The notes beneath the pieces are model-generated. The model worked only from the letters and a program-made list of their open reading frames with translations, was not told where the DNA came from and searched no databases. 64,000 nucleotides of DNA from Bryum argenteum (lineage: Eukaryota > Streptophyta > Bryopsida > Bryales > Bryaceae), in assembly GCA_037043015.1 (NCBI GenBank), contig CM073325.1:6799001-6863000 (forward strand). Reading direction: 5' to 3'. Shown here piece after piece: positions 35,089 to 47,600 of the stretch. Each line of letters begins with the position of its first letter. Positions within the stretch are counted from its first letter, which is position 1. Made by a program: the position numbers and the translations under genes.

Positions 35089-37612
35089 GCTTGTAGCCAT
35101 GACTGTATGCATCAAGACATAAATTTTGTCATGGTGTCTAAGAGTCTTAGAGTAACATGAGTTATAGTTACTTAGTATAAATGGTTTCTTTTGCAAGAAA
35201 TACACTATGTGGAGAGTATGTTTGGTAAGGCAATTGCAGGTTTCGGGATTGATTTCTTGAAACATGTGGTAATTTTTATTTTTGGATCTAACTTTTTTAA
35301 TTGGAATCTCCTATGTCTTGATGATTCTTATAAGCAAGTGCAAGGGGTTTTTAACGCATCAAAGATTGTGATGAGGTTATTGCATATGCTAGTTTTTGAA
35401 AACTAAACTCTTTGCTGAAGAATGTTTGATATTCGCATCTATATCGTATAAAATATTTTTAGACTTTTGCTTACTATATGGCAAAGAACCATATTAGGTA
35501 CACTTTCAAGTTGAGTGTGGTCACCACATAAATTGAAGAGTGAGCAACTTTCTATAACTTTGACAAGAATTTCTTAAACTTCCTTTGAAATACCAACACT
35601 TCATACTAGAGAGGAAACTTTGAACACACATGTGAGCCCTTTGATCATCTTCTAGGAAAGTGTCACACAAGTGTTGTAGTTGACATGGTAACCAAACATG
35701 ACAAATCTTTATAGATCATGTCTTCTTAAATCATAGAATCTTTAACTTTGACGTTTGTAAGAGAAAGATCTATACCTCCGTTTGATGTTCTTCAGTTCTT
35801 TTTAAATCTCAAGCACTGTACAAAAGCCCAATATAGTAGGTATTGAGATCTCATTGTGGAGAAATTGCACCATATTTTTCTTGTAAAAGTGCATTCTTCT
35901 TGCCTCAATACTCCTTTGCTTAAACAAGGCTTGACCTTAGTTGCAAACTTAGATCATTCTTGTAAATGTCGGTCATGATCATACAATTCCCTTTCTTCCA
36001 GTTGATGAGCTAATAATAGAGACAACTCTTGTAATTGCGCATTCAGGATTTCTTATACCTTACATGCTCTTAATTTGATGAAAAAAGAAAAGAAAGATAA
36101 TATATGTACTAGCATTTAATTGGGACAATTGCAAAGGTCTTTATTGAAAGGTTGTGATATGGTGCGAAGAAGTTCTTTTTTCAATTCATTAATTAAATTA
36201 AAATTGTAAAGCATCAAAGCAAATTCATATGATGCTTGCAAATATAAGTTTAGGATAATTACTATCTTTTTAAAATAAAATAGGAAATATAAAGATTGGG
36301 GGTAAATTGCTTGATTCTGATCATCATAAAGGCGTTGACACATACTTTCCAAACTCATGGAGGTCCTCTACACTCCCTATGAACTAATACAACTTTAATT
36401 GATATTGTTTATGTGAGCACTTTAACCCCTAAACGTTCCCAATGTCAAAGAACGACATTTTGGATCAAAGGTAGAAACTCCGAAGAGCCATAACTTCCTC
36501 ATCCGGACGTCGTTTTGGACAAATTCACTTGCCCGGTCACAAATCAAGTCTAGTTTGGGTGGTAATAATTTCACATCCAATAAATATAGTATGAATAAAT
36601 GGCATGAATTTTGTGAAGGTAGCTTATGTTTTGGGTTTTCAAACATATGGCATTTTTTACCATTGCAAGGCAATTGTGTAAGATTAAAAATAGTTCTTCA
36701 CAATTTTTTTTCACATAGTGTGATCTTTAGATAGATTTGAAGAACTTTGTAGTTGAAAGATTTTTGATTTGGATAGCTTTGGTCTTGGATATGCAATGAT
36801 GTTTCTACGATGAAAAAAGTGAAAAAATGGATGAGTTTTGAGGAGCTCCACCGTTAACTTTGGGATGGATTCAAATTATAGTCTAGTTTTAGTGGTAGAA
36901 ACCTCAACCCAATTAAAGATGTATCGAAGATAAGGCATGGATTTCAGTGCAAGGGGTCTAGTTTTGGACTAATTTTTCTTTGTAAAATGTTTGGGAGTTT
37001 TCACCATTGCAAGGCTACTATTTGAGCCAAGATATTTTTTTGATGAATGTTTTTGGCACAATAGAGTTTTGGATTTTGCAATCTATAAGGTCTCATGAGT
37101 CAAGTTTTGGTCCACATGATATATTACAAATCTATTACAAGTTTGTACACTTGAGATCTAAACAACTTATCTTTATTTTCATCTATGATATTTTTTTGAA
37201 AAAAAAGTTTTTGGCAAAGAATACCCTAAAAACGTTTAGAGATTAAACACCAATAAGTACTCAATCAACCAAAGTAGTAACTCATTTAGTCATTTTATTC
37301 GACATTGTTTTCACGTTTCTATGAGACTTTCATAATTTCGCAAATTGTTTACGGATGATTTAAGAGGCATCCAAGATTCTTTGAGCTCTTAAGTATCTTT
37401 TGTAATATCATAGAGGGAATTTATATACTTGCATGTAATGGGGGATAACTTCAAAGATCTACCTTATAAAGGTGTAAGTTGTTACAAAATATGATTTATC
37501 TCAAACCTTGATAATTTGTAGCATATGTATAGATATAACAGAATTGGACGATCCTTCCTACCCACTAAAGTACCAACCTACAAACTTACCTACCTACCTA
37601 CTTTTATGTTTT
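35089..37612. other. AT-rich intergenic DNA
   Basis: No gene supported. The first few hundred bases are the likely 3' untranslated region of the TNL. The rest is AT-rich with only short frames. Confidence 0.5.
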
Positions 37613-37982
37613 TTAACCCTTAAACGCCTAAACGGCCTCGAGGGGGCCGTTTCCAACAGAATCTCCTCTGTAGCTCTCAAATACAATAACTTTTCACTAA
37701 TATTTTGATGTAAAACTGGTCACCTTCTTCTCATGCATTCAAAAAGTGAAATTTTAGAATTCAAATCACAATTTGTATAAGTGATTTTGTGCTTTGAAAG
37801 GATTGTGGTAGGTAGGTTGGGGTTGTACAATACTTGTAGGAGGTTGCAAGCTCATCATTGATTGGATCATTCATGATGCCCAAGTTCAAAAAGTACACTA
37901 TTAATGATGCCCAAGTGCAAAAAATGCTGTGATCCAATATTGGGCTGCCCAAATCCGTATAGCTAGGCGTTTAAGGGTTAAG
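37613..37982 (+). mobile_element. 370-bp piggyBac-like MITE with perfect 18-bp terminal inverted repeats
   Basis: The left end ttaacccttaaacgccta (37613-37630) is the exact reverse complement of the right end at 37965-37982. Both termini carry TTAA followed inward by CCC, the arrangement of piggyBac-type elements and their TTAA target duplication. There is no transposase frame. Internal sequence is shared with the copies at 8.1-8.4 kb and 21.9-22.2 kb. This is the best-preserved of the three. Confidence 0.85.
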
Positions 37983-38334
37983 TTATATAACGAGCATGTA
38001 TAAAAATAATAAACATAATACCGTTTGAGGAATACATATATCTTCTCCGTCGAGACGACGGGGACCTTGCTAGTAGTCTATATTTGATCTGGTTCCACTT
38101 TTTTACTTTATTTTCAATGCATGTTAATCACTTAATCCTTTACATTCATTACTTAGTCCATGTGTCTCAAAAAAGTGTCGTGTATGTTCAAACACTTAAT
38201 TTGGTGACTGTAAGGAAATTTTATGAGATCAACGAATAAATAATTTGCATAGTATGTGAATTTTGAAGATTTGTCCATGAACAGGTGTTTTGTTATAATG
38301 AGAATATTCAAATTACCAATTAAATGGCAGTTGA

Positions 38335-38630
38335 GCATGAGTCGAGCTAAATGTATTCACAAATTGGGTACTTCAATGAAGCTCGACGAAACAACCAATC
38401 GCCGGCATCTTTAATAACCATATTTTACTCAAATTTTGTCCAAATTAGGCAATGAGGTGTTTTTTGACATCTACTTTTTCTGTAGATGTCCATATACAAT
38501 TAAACACCTCAATTGCTGAATTTGGACAAATTTTGAGTAATATATGGTCGTTTAAAAATACCGATGGTTGGTTGTTTTGTTCAGTTTTAGTGAGGTACCC
38601 AATTTGGGGTACATTGAGCACGACTCATGC
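38335..38630. mobile_element. foldback element with about 140-bp arms
   Basis: The segment folds back on itself. The outer ends are gcatgagtcgagc (38335-38347) and gcacgactcatgc (38618-38630). The inner ends are gacatctac (38466-38474) and gtagatgtc (38482-38490), separated by only seven bases. Between these, stretches such as actcaaattttgtccaaatt pair along the arms with scattered mismatches. It could be a foldback MITE or a small-RNA precursor. Confidence 0.8.
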
Positions 38631-39453
38631 AAGCTAAACAATATTTTCCCAAAATCATTGAATCTTCCCAATATAACCCAGTACTTGTTCATGTGCTTAC
38701 AAACAATAGCGCCTAGACCATGTCTTTACTCCTTAGGCAATGATTATCAATACCAAGTTAACATTATTTTGAATGAATGTTTCTTGAAGAAGGTTCTAGA
38801 ATCATTATCACCATTTTAACTCAAATAGATATACACAAGTTCATATCGTATCATTGTAATTACTAATAATGAATGTGAATGTAATAAATTTGAAATAAAC
38901 AATGCTAACATTGAAATATCTCTTAAGTTGTACATAGTGTTGAAATGGAAAATTGATTTTGAATGGAGGTTGTGAAAGAAACTAGGGAAGAAAGAGATAA
39001 CAAAATGACCATAGGAAACTTCCCAACATATGCTTTCAATTCTCCTAAATACATAGTTAATACTTTCTCATGAACTATGCTTTCTTTTACTTTTTTTTTT
39101 TTGCTTTGCACCATAATTTATAGCGAAAGGATTTATCTTGGGTCGTGTGCTTCTCCATTAATGTGGACTCTGACTTCAATATAAATTTAAATTACAACAA
39201 CAACTTCATTTGGTGGTGATTATACTTCGAGTTTTCTATGATAAATTGCCGTTGATCATGCACGTAAGCATTAGAATGCAATCAACAATCAACAAAAGCA
39301 CTTGTATGCAAATTGAGTCTCATTAATCTTGTGTAAAAACAATTTCACAATTCGCACCTAGAGTAACAACTCCTGTTCCACCACATAAGAAACCCAAATC
39401 ACCTCATCAAAGACAGCCATCGTTTCATATTCACACAGTCACGAACATAAATC

Positions 39454-40578
39454 TCAATCTAGGTAGATGGGGCTTCGAGGTGAAGAGGAGTCATCATCCC
39501 CAAGGCCATCGAAATCTTGAGAAGGAAGTGGTGATTCAGGCGAAGATGATGGCGAAGCACTGCCGGAAGCTGTAGTGGTATTACCACGAGAATCTGAGAT
39601 TGGGGTGCGGAAACATGGGGTGCCAGTTGGACATGTACGCATCGGAGCCAGTTTGCTGGAAGATGCTTCCATAGGATTAGCAGTAACGTTTCGCAGTCTC
39701 TTGCGAGCATCCTCACCATCGTGCACAGACAGAGGGCTTGAATACCTCGGCGTTGGAACGTTCAGATTCAGACTGTGGTGGCCTCGAACCATGGCATCCG
39801 AGATCGGTGTCCGAGTCTCTGCAGGTTGCTTGTTTCGATCTTGCTTGACTCCAGCTTTCAGATCCATCACGGCCTCCACGAGATCGTCCTTGATGACCAT
39901 AAGCTCACTGATAGTATCGTCCATCTCACTGACATTATTTACCTCTGGTAATCGCTCCTCGATTACCTGCACCAGCTTCGCTCTCTTCCGAGCTTCAACC
40001 CTCAGTGCCTCGAGCACGCGCTCTTGATTCTTCTGAATCGCCTCCAATCCTGTCTGAAGCGCACTCAGTTGGGACTGCACCGATTCCTCCGCTTTCCGCT
40101 TCTGCTGTCTGCGGTCCTCCCTGGCAGCACGAGATTCTTCCGTCAGGCTCGAGATCTTGGCCCTGAGATCCTCGACTTGCTTGCGAGATTCCTGCACGTC
40201 CTTCATCGCACAACGATACGGATCCAACTTAACGCTGTCGGTATCATGGCCCGGCCACAAGGATAGAAACCCCTTGTGCCCGGCTGAATCGACACTTGGT
40301 ACCGGGTACAACACTGTTGTCCTTGGTGATGCTTCGGAAATATTCTCGGTCTGCGTCGAGGCTTGTGTTGTTGTTGTTGGCTTCTGCCATACCATCTCTC
40401 CGAGGCTCTCGAGGCTCATGTCGAGGAACTCTTCGAATTCCTTTTGCTTTCGCATCTCCTCTTGTGTTGGACGGTATGCTGGCGGTACTCCGTTTTCTTC
40501 TGTTGGTACTGTCGCTGGCGGTACTCCCTTTTCTTCTGTTGTTACTGTCGCTGGCAGTTTCGATGATGAACCACCCAT
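39454..40578 (-). CDS. coiled-coil protein with N-terminal myristoylation-like motif
   Basis: A single 374-residue frame. It starts M-G-G-S-S-S-K, a good N-myristoylation pattern (Gly2, Ser/Lys following), followed by a 12-residue near-repeat (PATVTTEEKGVP / PATVPTEENGVP). Residues about 130-250 form a long charged coiled coil (VEDLRAKISSLTEESRAAREDRRQQ and onward). The C-terminus is Ser/Pro/Asp-rich. A long 374-codon frame with a normal composition shift supports coding. A splice acceptor (ttttcag) lies about eight bases before the ATG, and a donor at 41153/41152 marks a probable 5' untranslated exon. I recognise no family. Membrane-anchored scaffold is a guess. Confidence 0.7.
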   Translation of the reverse strand: MGGSSSKLPATVTTEEKGVPPATVPTEENGVPPAYRPTQEEMRKQKEFEEFLDMSLESLGEMVWQKPTTTTQASTQTENISEASPRTTVLYPVPSVDSAGHKGFLSLWPGHDTDSVKLDPYRCAMKDVQESRKQVEDLRAKISSLTEESRAAREDRRQQKRKAEESVQSQLSALQTGLEAIQKNQERVLEALRVEARKRAKLVQVIEERLPEVNNVSEMDDTISELMVIKDDLVEAVMDLKAGVKQDRNKQPAETRTPISDAMVRGHHSLNLNVPTPRYSSPLSVHDGEDARKRLRNVTANPMEASSSKLAPMRTCPTGTPCFRTPISDSRGNTTTASGSASPSSSPESPLPSQDFDGLGDDDSSSPRSPIYLD

Positions 40579-41152
40579 GGTTGTTGCTGAAAATGATTTG
40601 CTAACTTAGCACACTGAGAAACAGAGTCAAGCCAATTTTCTTTCAGAGTTCACGTCAGTGAACGATGGAGTGGTTAATCTCCTTCATGCATACTTCAGAA
40701 GGATATGCATGTTAAACAAGACAAATTGATTCTCATCGTAAACAGATGTGAACATTCTGAACCTACATTAGAAGTTGAAAAAGAACATTGCCTTTGACTT
40801 CTTTTGTTACTCCAGGGGTTTGAATACACGAACACCTTAATCTAACATGACGAAGCCTTGACTGACATTCATTACAAGGAAGGTGAATAATTTCTGCTTT
40901 TATTCTAACACCAGAGAATGTAAACTGCATCAAATATATTCAAAGAAAGATGCAAGCCCGACTATAAAAACAGGAGAGCTTCTTCGTTTCTATCGAAATT
41001 AAGCGAGGTAGCTACCCTCTTATTGTTTCTAGCTTCAGATACATGTTAGTTGAAGAAAAAGAAAACTATGTCGTCTTGATTGAAACTACAGCAGCAAAGA
41101 TATAAGCCTTGCATTGAATCTTTGCAAAGGAGAACAGAGGAATAATGCGTAC

Positions 41153-41340
41153 CTTGGTTTGTATGCGGCTCTGTCCACACACAAGCAATACTGCAACAGC
41201 GGCAACTTCCAAACCCCAAGAGCTCCAGTAAGGTATACCAAGAGCATTATGTAATGCAGGAGAGCTCTATTTTCATTGCCGAAGTTGGTCATCACTGCTT
41301 GTTCGGCTATTTCTATCACAAAAGGAGTGGTGGTTTTGCT
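41153..41340 (-). other. probable 5' untranslated exon of the coiled-coil gene
   Basis: A donor CCAAG/GTACGC at 41153/41152 lies on the same strand, upstream of the acceptor beside the coiled-coil start codon. The exon carries a short frame with a hydrophobic stretch (YIMLLVYLTGALGVW) that is not in frame with the main protein and would act as an upstream ORF. The left limit is a guess. Confidence 0.35.
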
Positions 41341-41399
41341 TGAGATGACTGACTGTTCTAGCGTTATTTTATGAAGGGATTGGTTTCTTTTTCATTTGT

Positions 41400-43400
41400 T
41401 TATTGAGGTTAAGTGGAAGTTCTAGCTGTAGTTTGAAATTAACTTTTCATACATTGTAGGGTGCTTCTTGCATGTGGGTGGTGGTCATGCTATTGAGGTA
41501 GTAGATGCGACATTGCACAATAGAGTTACCTACCATGTCCGTAATTATCTTAAATTATGAAGAATTTACAAAATCATAGGTAAGGCTTATAAACAGCGGA
41601 GGTGTACCAAACTCTATAATCATTGAAAAGCATTGAAAAACCCCCACAACAATCTGGCCAAGGTTAAACTATATAATTGCTTGGGGAACCGTTCATTTGA
41701 AATCTAATTCAATACACATTGAACCAAAAAGCGACTATCTATAATTATCATCTGTACTTGAAGTAAATGGATTAACTTTTTTGACTAAAAGTAGGGGAGA
41801 GTGGCTACGAGAATTGTTGGTACCCTCTAACCCTCCTTGCCCTTGTAAATACAGTGGTGCTTGGATTCGATAAACATTTTCGGACAGGCAAAAACGTTGA
41901 TCTTATCCAAGCGTTGACCAAAACGCAACAATGCCTCTTTGCATAATAAAGAGACATGGACAAAGTTCTTAACTAGACGTTGATCTTAACGAGGTTGATC
42001 TTATCCAGGTACCACTGTATATATATTGTTTCAAATATTTGAAGTGATTTCCACCTCATTTCAATATCAAAATTAGATTCATCCACCTTTGCCTTCAATT
42101 TACTCATAAAAAATAACTTACGATAATTTTGTTTCAAGACTTGAAGAAAAGTAGTTACAAATCCAAAAGAAAATTTGTATACATGCATCTAACACTTGAT
42201 TCACCAGATTATTGAGGAAAAGCTTTAGTTTGAATTTTTAGAGAGCAACTAATTATGGATGAAGGAGTATGGCTCCTCAAAATCCATGTAATCTTTTAGT
42301 TTATGTAACGTAGAAATAATCACCAAAATCATTCGAATCAAAAATCTTCCAGCTAGAAAGTTGTTGAAACACATTTCAAGATCATAATCATGTAGAAATG
42401 GAATTACAAAAAGATAGATTTGATTTTATATTATTGTCTTACAATGGTAAAATATGCCTCTAGGGGTTAAGATGTTATATAATAACAATTCACAGCTCTT
42501 CAGTTTCAAAGTTCGCCTTTTTTCGTAAGTTGTTATTTTCAATTAAAAACAAAAGTGAAAAACTTTCTATCATTCACTTTAAGATAATAAATACAAGATA
42601 ATCACAAAGTGACAGGAGTTACATTCATTGTCTATTTTTACATCTTAAAATCTTTTTGATTTGCCACACAAGAGTAGGAGATCTCAAGGCAAGAATTTAC
42701 TTTAGGAGATATTTATAGTCAAAGTTAAAAAACACTATCCGAAATTTGCCCAAATTTTGATATATTTTCAAAATTTGCCCTGAATCAATCAAATCGCAAA
42801 AACTTCAAAAATTCACCATAACTTGAGATTTTACCTTTTTTTTTTTTTTTTTTTTTTTTTTGGGTTAAAAAGGGCTATAATGCATGATGTCACCAATGGA
42901 GTTTTCAATCCAATATTTTTTTACATGCGTAAAAATTACATAGACATTTTCCTAGCTCAATTAAGAAGAAGAATTTGAAGAGCCTCTAGTCAAATTTACT
43001 ACCAAAAATGGTTTTTACTGGCCCTTGAAACTTTACTCACCCTCTTTACAACAAGGAAAAAAGAAACAAAAAAATTCCCAACTTTAAACATTACGATCTC
43101 ACAAATGATAAGGAATCTAAAATTAAGGTTTCTTTGATACATATACACGTAAAAATTAAGTACTAGATTCTACGATTACACACCTAAAAATGAATCATAA
43201 AATTAAGATTCTCCTCTTGCATTTAAAAAGGGCAGTTTTAAGGGTAAAGCATGCAAATAGTGCCTTGAAGCTTTAGGGGGTGGAATACCTGTACATTTAC
43301 TTGTCCATTTTGTGCACTTCTTAGGCCATGAAACAAAGTCATCCTTAATCATGCTGCCTACAATTCCAGTCACCAACAGTCTAAATAAGTGCCCAGTAGG
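41400..43400. other. AT-rich intergenic DNA with a third dispersed-repeat copy
   Basis: No gene supported. A run of about 25 T lies near 42838-42861. The block 42690-43210 belongs to the repeat family seen at 10.4 and 19.9 kb (gagatatttatagtcaaa, aaaacttcaaaaattcacca). Confidence 0.5.
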
Positions 43401-44604
43401 TTATCTCAAATCTACCCATACCGAACATGATTACCGACCAAGCCGGTAAGCCGGTAAGCCGGTAAGCCTGTTCTCACACACGACGACGAACCTTCCATGA
43501 CCTCTTCATGGAACCCGCGCCCGCGCGCCCCATTTCAACGCTGCAATTTGCTTTCGAGAATCTCGCACGACAAAAGCATCATCACCACACACCTCCTCCG
43601 ATGATTCGCTATTACAATTCACACCATTTATGCTCTCTTGGGTGCTACGCCCACTTCGCTTTCAAATCTCTTGCCTCCCAACCATAACGCAACATGCACA
43701 GCAATTGCAGACAATTGCTCCGCATCATGCAAACATAGCAAACTCAGAGAATCGCAATGAAGAATCAGATGATCGACGCTCTTTAGAAACCTCCGAGACT
43801 CGTCACGGAACTGGTACGTCGGAACTCGTTACAAGAAGTTCTTGCTTTACTAGAATATAATAAGCAATCTCTTGTTTCTTAATGCATAGAAATATCGTTC
43901 TTTTTTCACTCTGTTGGCGGAATTAGGGTACATGTGTCGATTGGACATATTGTCGGTAAATACTGTAAGCGTGATGGTTTGCGCGGCAAACCGACAGAGT
44001 TCAATTGAGCACAGAGGATACTTGTTGATTGGATTTTAGTTGTCGATTGACTTTTTAGCTAGAGCGATTGCATGAGTCCATTTGAAGCTCACTGCACCAA
44101 CGGTGATACTCTTGAATTGACGAGTGTATAGAATTTCTTTTAAACTAATTAATGGTTTTAGTCACAAAATCAGTCGTTTAGAGCAACTGGTATTTCACGG
44201 TTCGTCGTTGAATAATGGATCACGCTCTCCTTGAGGGGAGGACATTAGCATTAGTTACCCGGCTTTCCCGCTTGGGAGAAGCTCTCTTTTTAGTACAGAA
44301 TTTGGACTTTTATACATGATTCAGTTGCGAAGACGAGAGCGGCAGAGCTTGTGATTGATCATGCACTTAATTTGTTTCATTACCTGATTTAGACTGCATC
44401 GTATTGTTTTGGTTTGGCAATGAAAATGTCTAGATCACACGTAAATTAGATATTATTGCGGGATGATAGTGACGGTTTGATTTTTGGAGGTCACTCATGT
44501 TCTTTGATCTAGGTCACAGAGCTGTTGGGTTATCGTGAGGTGCCAGTTCTTGAAAGTTCAATGTGTATCAATGCAGAGTTCTGGGAGCAGAGCATTCTGG
44601 AATC

Positions 44605-47600
44605 ATGCCGAGTGTTCACGATAACATCGACAGAACTCCTATGCTGTTACAAAGAGTTAGGAGTGAGAATGGGGGCACGGTTTTAGATATTGAGCTCTCG
44701 ACACAAGTTTCAAGCGACAGTACTGGCCCTCTGTCAAACGAGGATGGGGTTCGTGAAGCAGGAAGAGGACATGGAACGCATGAACATCTTTTGAAATCGG
44801 GCCCTTTGGGCATGTGCAATGATCCATTCTGCACAAGCTGTCCATATTCGACTGTTGGATTCAAAGCAGATTACCACCGGAACCTCTCCAAGCACGCCCA
44901 GGTTCATATGTTCAACGAATAGGAATTGTTTATCGTTTTCCACCTCATTCCTGCAAATGTTTGAATGGTGAACGACAGAAAGAGGCTGGAAACCTGAGGA
45001 AGCTTATGTAGCGTGTAAGAGAACTATGAGGTTGTCATCTTTTGCTATAATTCTTTTGTCATGAGGCTTCGAGCTGATCTTGTTTACTATCTCTGGTAAT
45101 GGCTGCAGGATCTTGAAACAAGGGGAAGGTTCTGGAAATCCGCTCCGCCATGGCTCAAATCTATCAACATATTTCCGATACTGAATCCCCATTCCAAGAC
45201 AGTGCAAGTTTGGAACCAAATCTTTGTGGTCGCGTGCTTGATGGGGATCTTCTTGGACCCTTTGTTCTTTTTCCTGCTCTCGGTTGACCCGGTACGTTTC
45301 GTCTTCTGTAGAAATATCCGACTTTAATGACCGCTGTTGAAAGTCTTGCGCATGAAAACGTAGTTCTCAAGTGTTTTGCTCTGCATCCCAACTGATCAAA
45401 CTCGCAGAGTGCACATAGTAGTTTGTGTTACTAAGTTCTTTCTTGGGTGTTCTGTTGTACAGCACAACAAATGTATTGTTTTGAACTTTAGTGCAGCTGC
45501 ATCTTTAACGGGGTTGAGAAGTCTAGTGGACGTAATCTACGTATGTCACGTTATTCTTCAGGTGAGTTGCATGCGGACTGTGTTTCGTAGACTGGAAGAG
45601 GTGCAACTTTGTTTTGAAATGCTTCGCTAAATGATCTTTTGTATAGTTGGTCCTCTACATCGAAGAAATGAAGTATTTCGCGGAATATTAGCTGCTAACA
45701 CGCCGTTACACACAAAACTAGAATCGTAACTCTGGTCCTCGGTTCGTATTCCATTTCTGATGCATTGGAACTTGTTATTGAGCCTTTTTTGTGCAGTTCA
45801 GGTTAGCGTACAAAAGTAAAGATGGGGTGCTTGTGAGTGATCCGAAAGCCATCACGTCTCGGTATCTGAAGGGTTGGTTTTCTATCGATTTACTGGCATG
45901 TTTACCATTGCCGCAGGTACTGATCAACTCAGTTGATGCTGAAATATTATCATTAGAGTGACTAGATTACTCATCGGTACAATTTAGTGGTATGGTTTTT
46001 GTTTCGAAGGAACTGCTGCTTATCCATTTTTCTGTGTTGGTTTTTGTGCCTCATGCTTTTTGTTCCTATCTGCAGATTATGATCATGATCGTAATTCCCA
46101 GGATGAACAATCAAACTGCCACGGCCGCAGGCAGCTTCAAAGACACGCTTCGAGTCACAGTATTATTGCAGAATATCCCGAGGATAATCAGATTCTACCG
46201 TCTTGTTGCTGGGCGTTCACCAACTGGATTTGTATTTGAAACCGCATGGGCAAATTTTACCCTGAATTTGTTCCTGTATTTTCTCACGGCTCACGTTGTA
46301 GGATCCTGCTGGTACTTTTTTGGAGTTCAGGTACCACCTTAACACCCTGGGATCAATTGGATTATGTAAAAATTGCCCCAATGATGTGTCTTTCCTTGAT
46401 TATTCTCATTCATGTAAATTGCACCATTAATGTGAGATGTTCCTCATGTCTACATTGCAAATGTTAAATTTCTGCATTGCAATTGTGTGCATATCTGATG
46501 GTAGAGCTTGGCTGCAGCGTGTAAATGCATGTCTTCGACTGGCTTGCAAGGCTGAAGAACAGAGTTTGGGCTGTAAGACGAATTTCCTTGACTGCGGAAC
46601 TGGTCTTCAAGGCGCAATTGGGACTCGCGCAGAATGGATCAGTAAAACAACGGCATTCAACAGTTGTCTAATTACTGATTCTGACCCAAATTTCCAATAC
46701 GGCATCTACCAACCTATGGGTTACCAGGTGCAGAATCCTATCTAATTTCAAAGTTCAAGCGGATGTCACTTTTAAGTAGGTCGTTTCAGCAAGTCTTACC
46801 TTAAAGATACCTGACCTTGTTCCCACATTTGCATTGCAGGTTGCGCAAGACCATTCAATTGTCGACAAGTATATATATTCTGTGTATTGGGGATTTGCGG
46901 TACGTGTCTGATGTGTACGATACTTGTCACCATACTTGCTGCTGGAAGTGTGTTATGTGACAGAATCCCTCTTGTTATGTGATTGTACCTGCAGCAAGTC
47001 AGTACTTTAGCGGGTAATTTGGTGCCAAGTTTATATGCCTGGGAGGCGCTCTTTGCCATGGGAGTTGGAGCGCTGGGATTGCTAATGTTTGCATTACTTA
47101 TTGGCAACATGCAAAATTTTCTTCAATCCCTCGACCGCAGGTTTGATGACTATTATTGTAGCCATGATATTAGGAATCCTTGTATGAGTGCTTTCTCTTG
47201 ACAACGTCGTAGTGGGTTTTCAGAGGTTTATGCGAAACGTTTTAAATCGGTCGTCTCTTTTATTTCTGCAGGAGACATGAAATGCAAATGAGACGCTACG
47301 ATGTTGAGAACTTTATGGAACGACGAGGATTGCCTCTTGCAATAAGAAGGTACGAGTATGATATTTTATATTCCCCCTGCCTACCAAGTTCTGTGAAATT
47401 AGCGCTCTTATTTATTTTAGATGGATTGTTTCATAGAGTTTTCACTCTGTTTGTGTGCCTCGTTGCTGCACGCAAGCCAGTCCTACTTGTTTCTTTCCTT
47501 TTAAAGTCTTGATTAGAGAAATGTTGCTCATCACTGTTGTAAGTTCGAGACATGATCCTCATTCGTTTGAATTGGAAACTATACACGTTCATGGGTTGCA

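Noticed and set aside
36421..42476. Possible larger transposon bounded by tttaacccctaaacg and taggggttaa
   Set aside because: The two ends resemble the MITE terminal repeats only loosely, and no transposase frame lies between them.
43630..43860. MLSWVLRPL frame as the CNGC N-terminus
   Set aside because: Its donor leaves in phase 1, but the next exon needs phase 2 or starts its own ATG at 44605. It is more likely a 5' untranslated exon.
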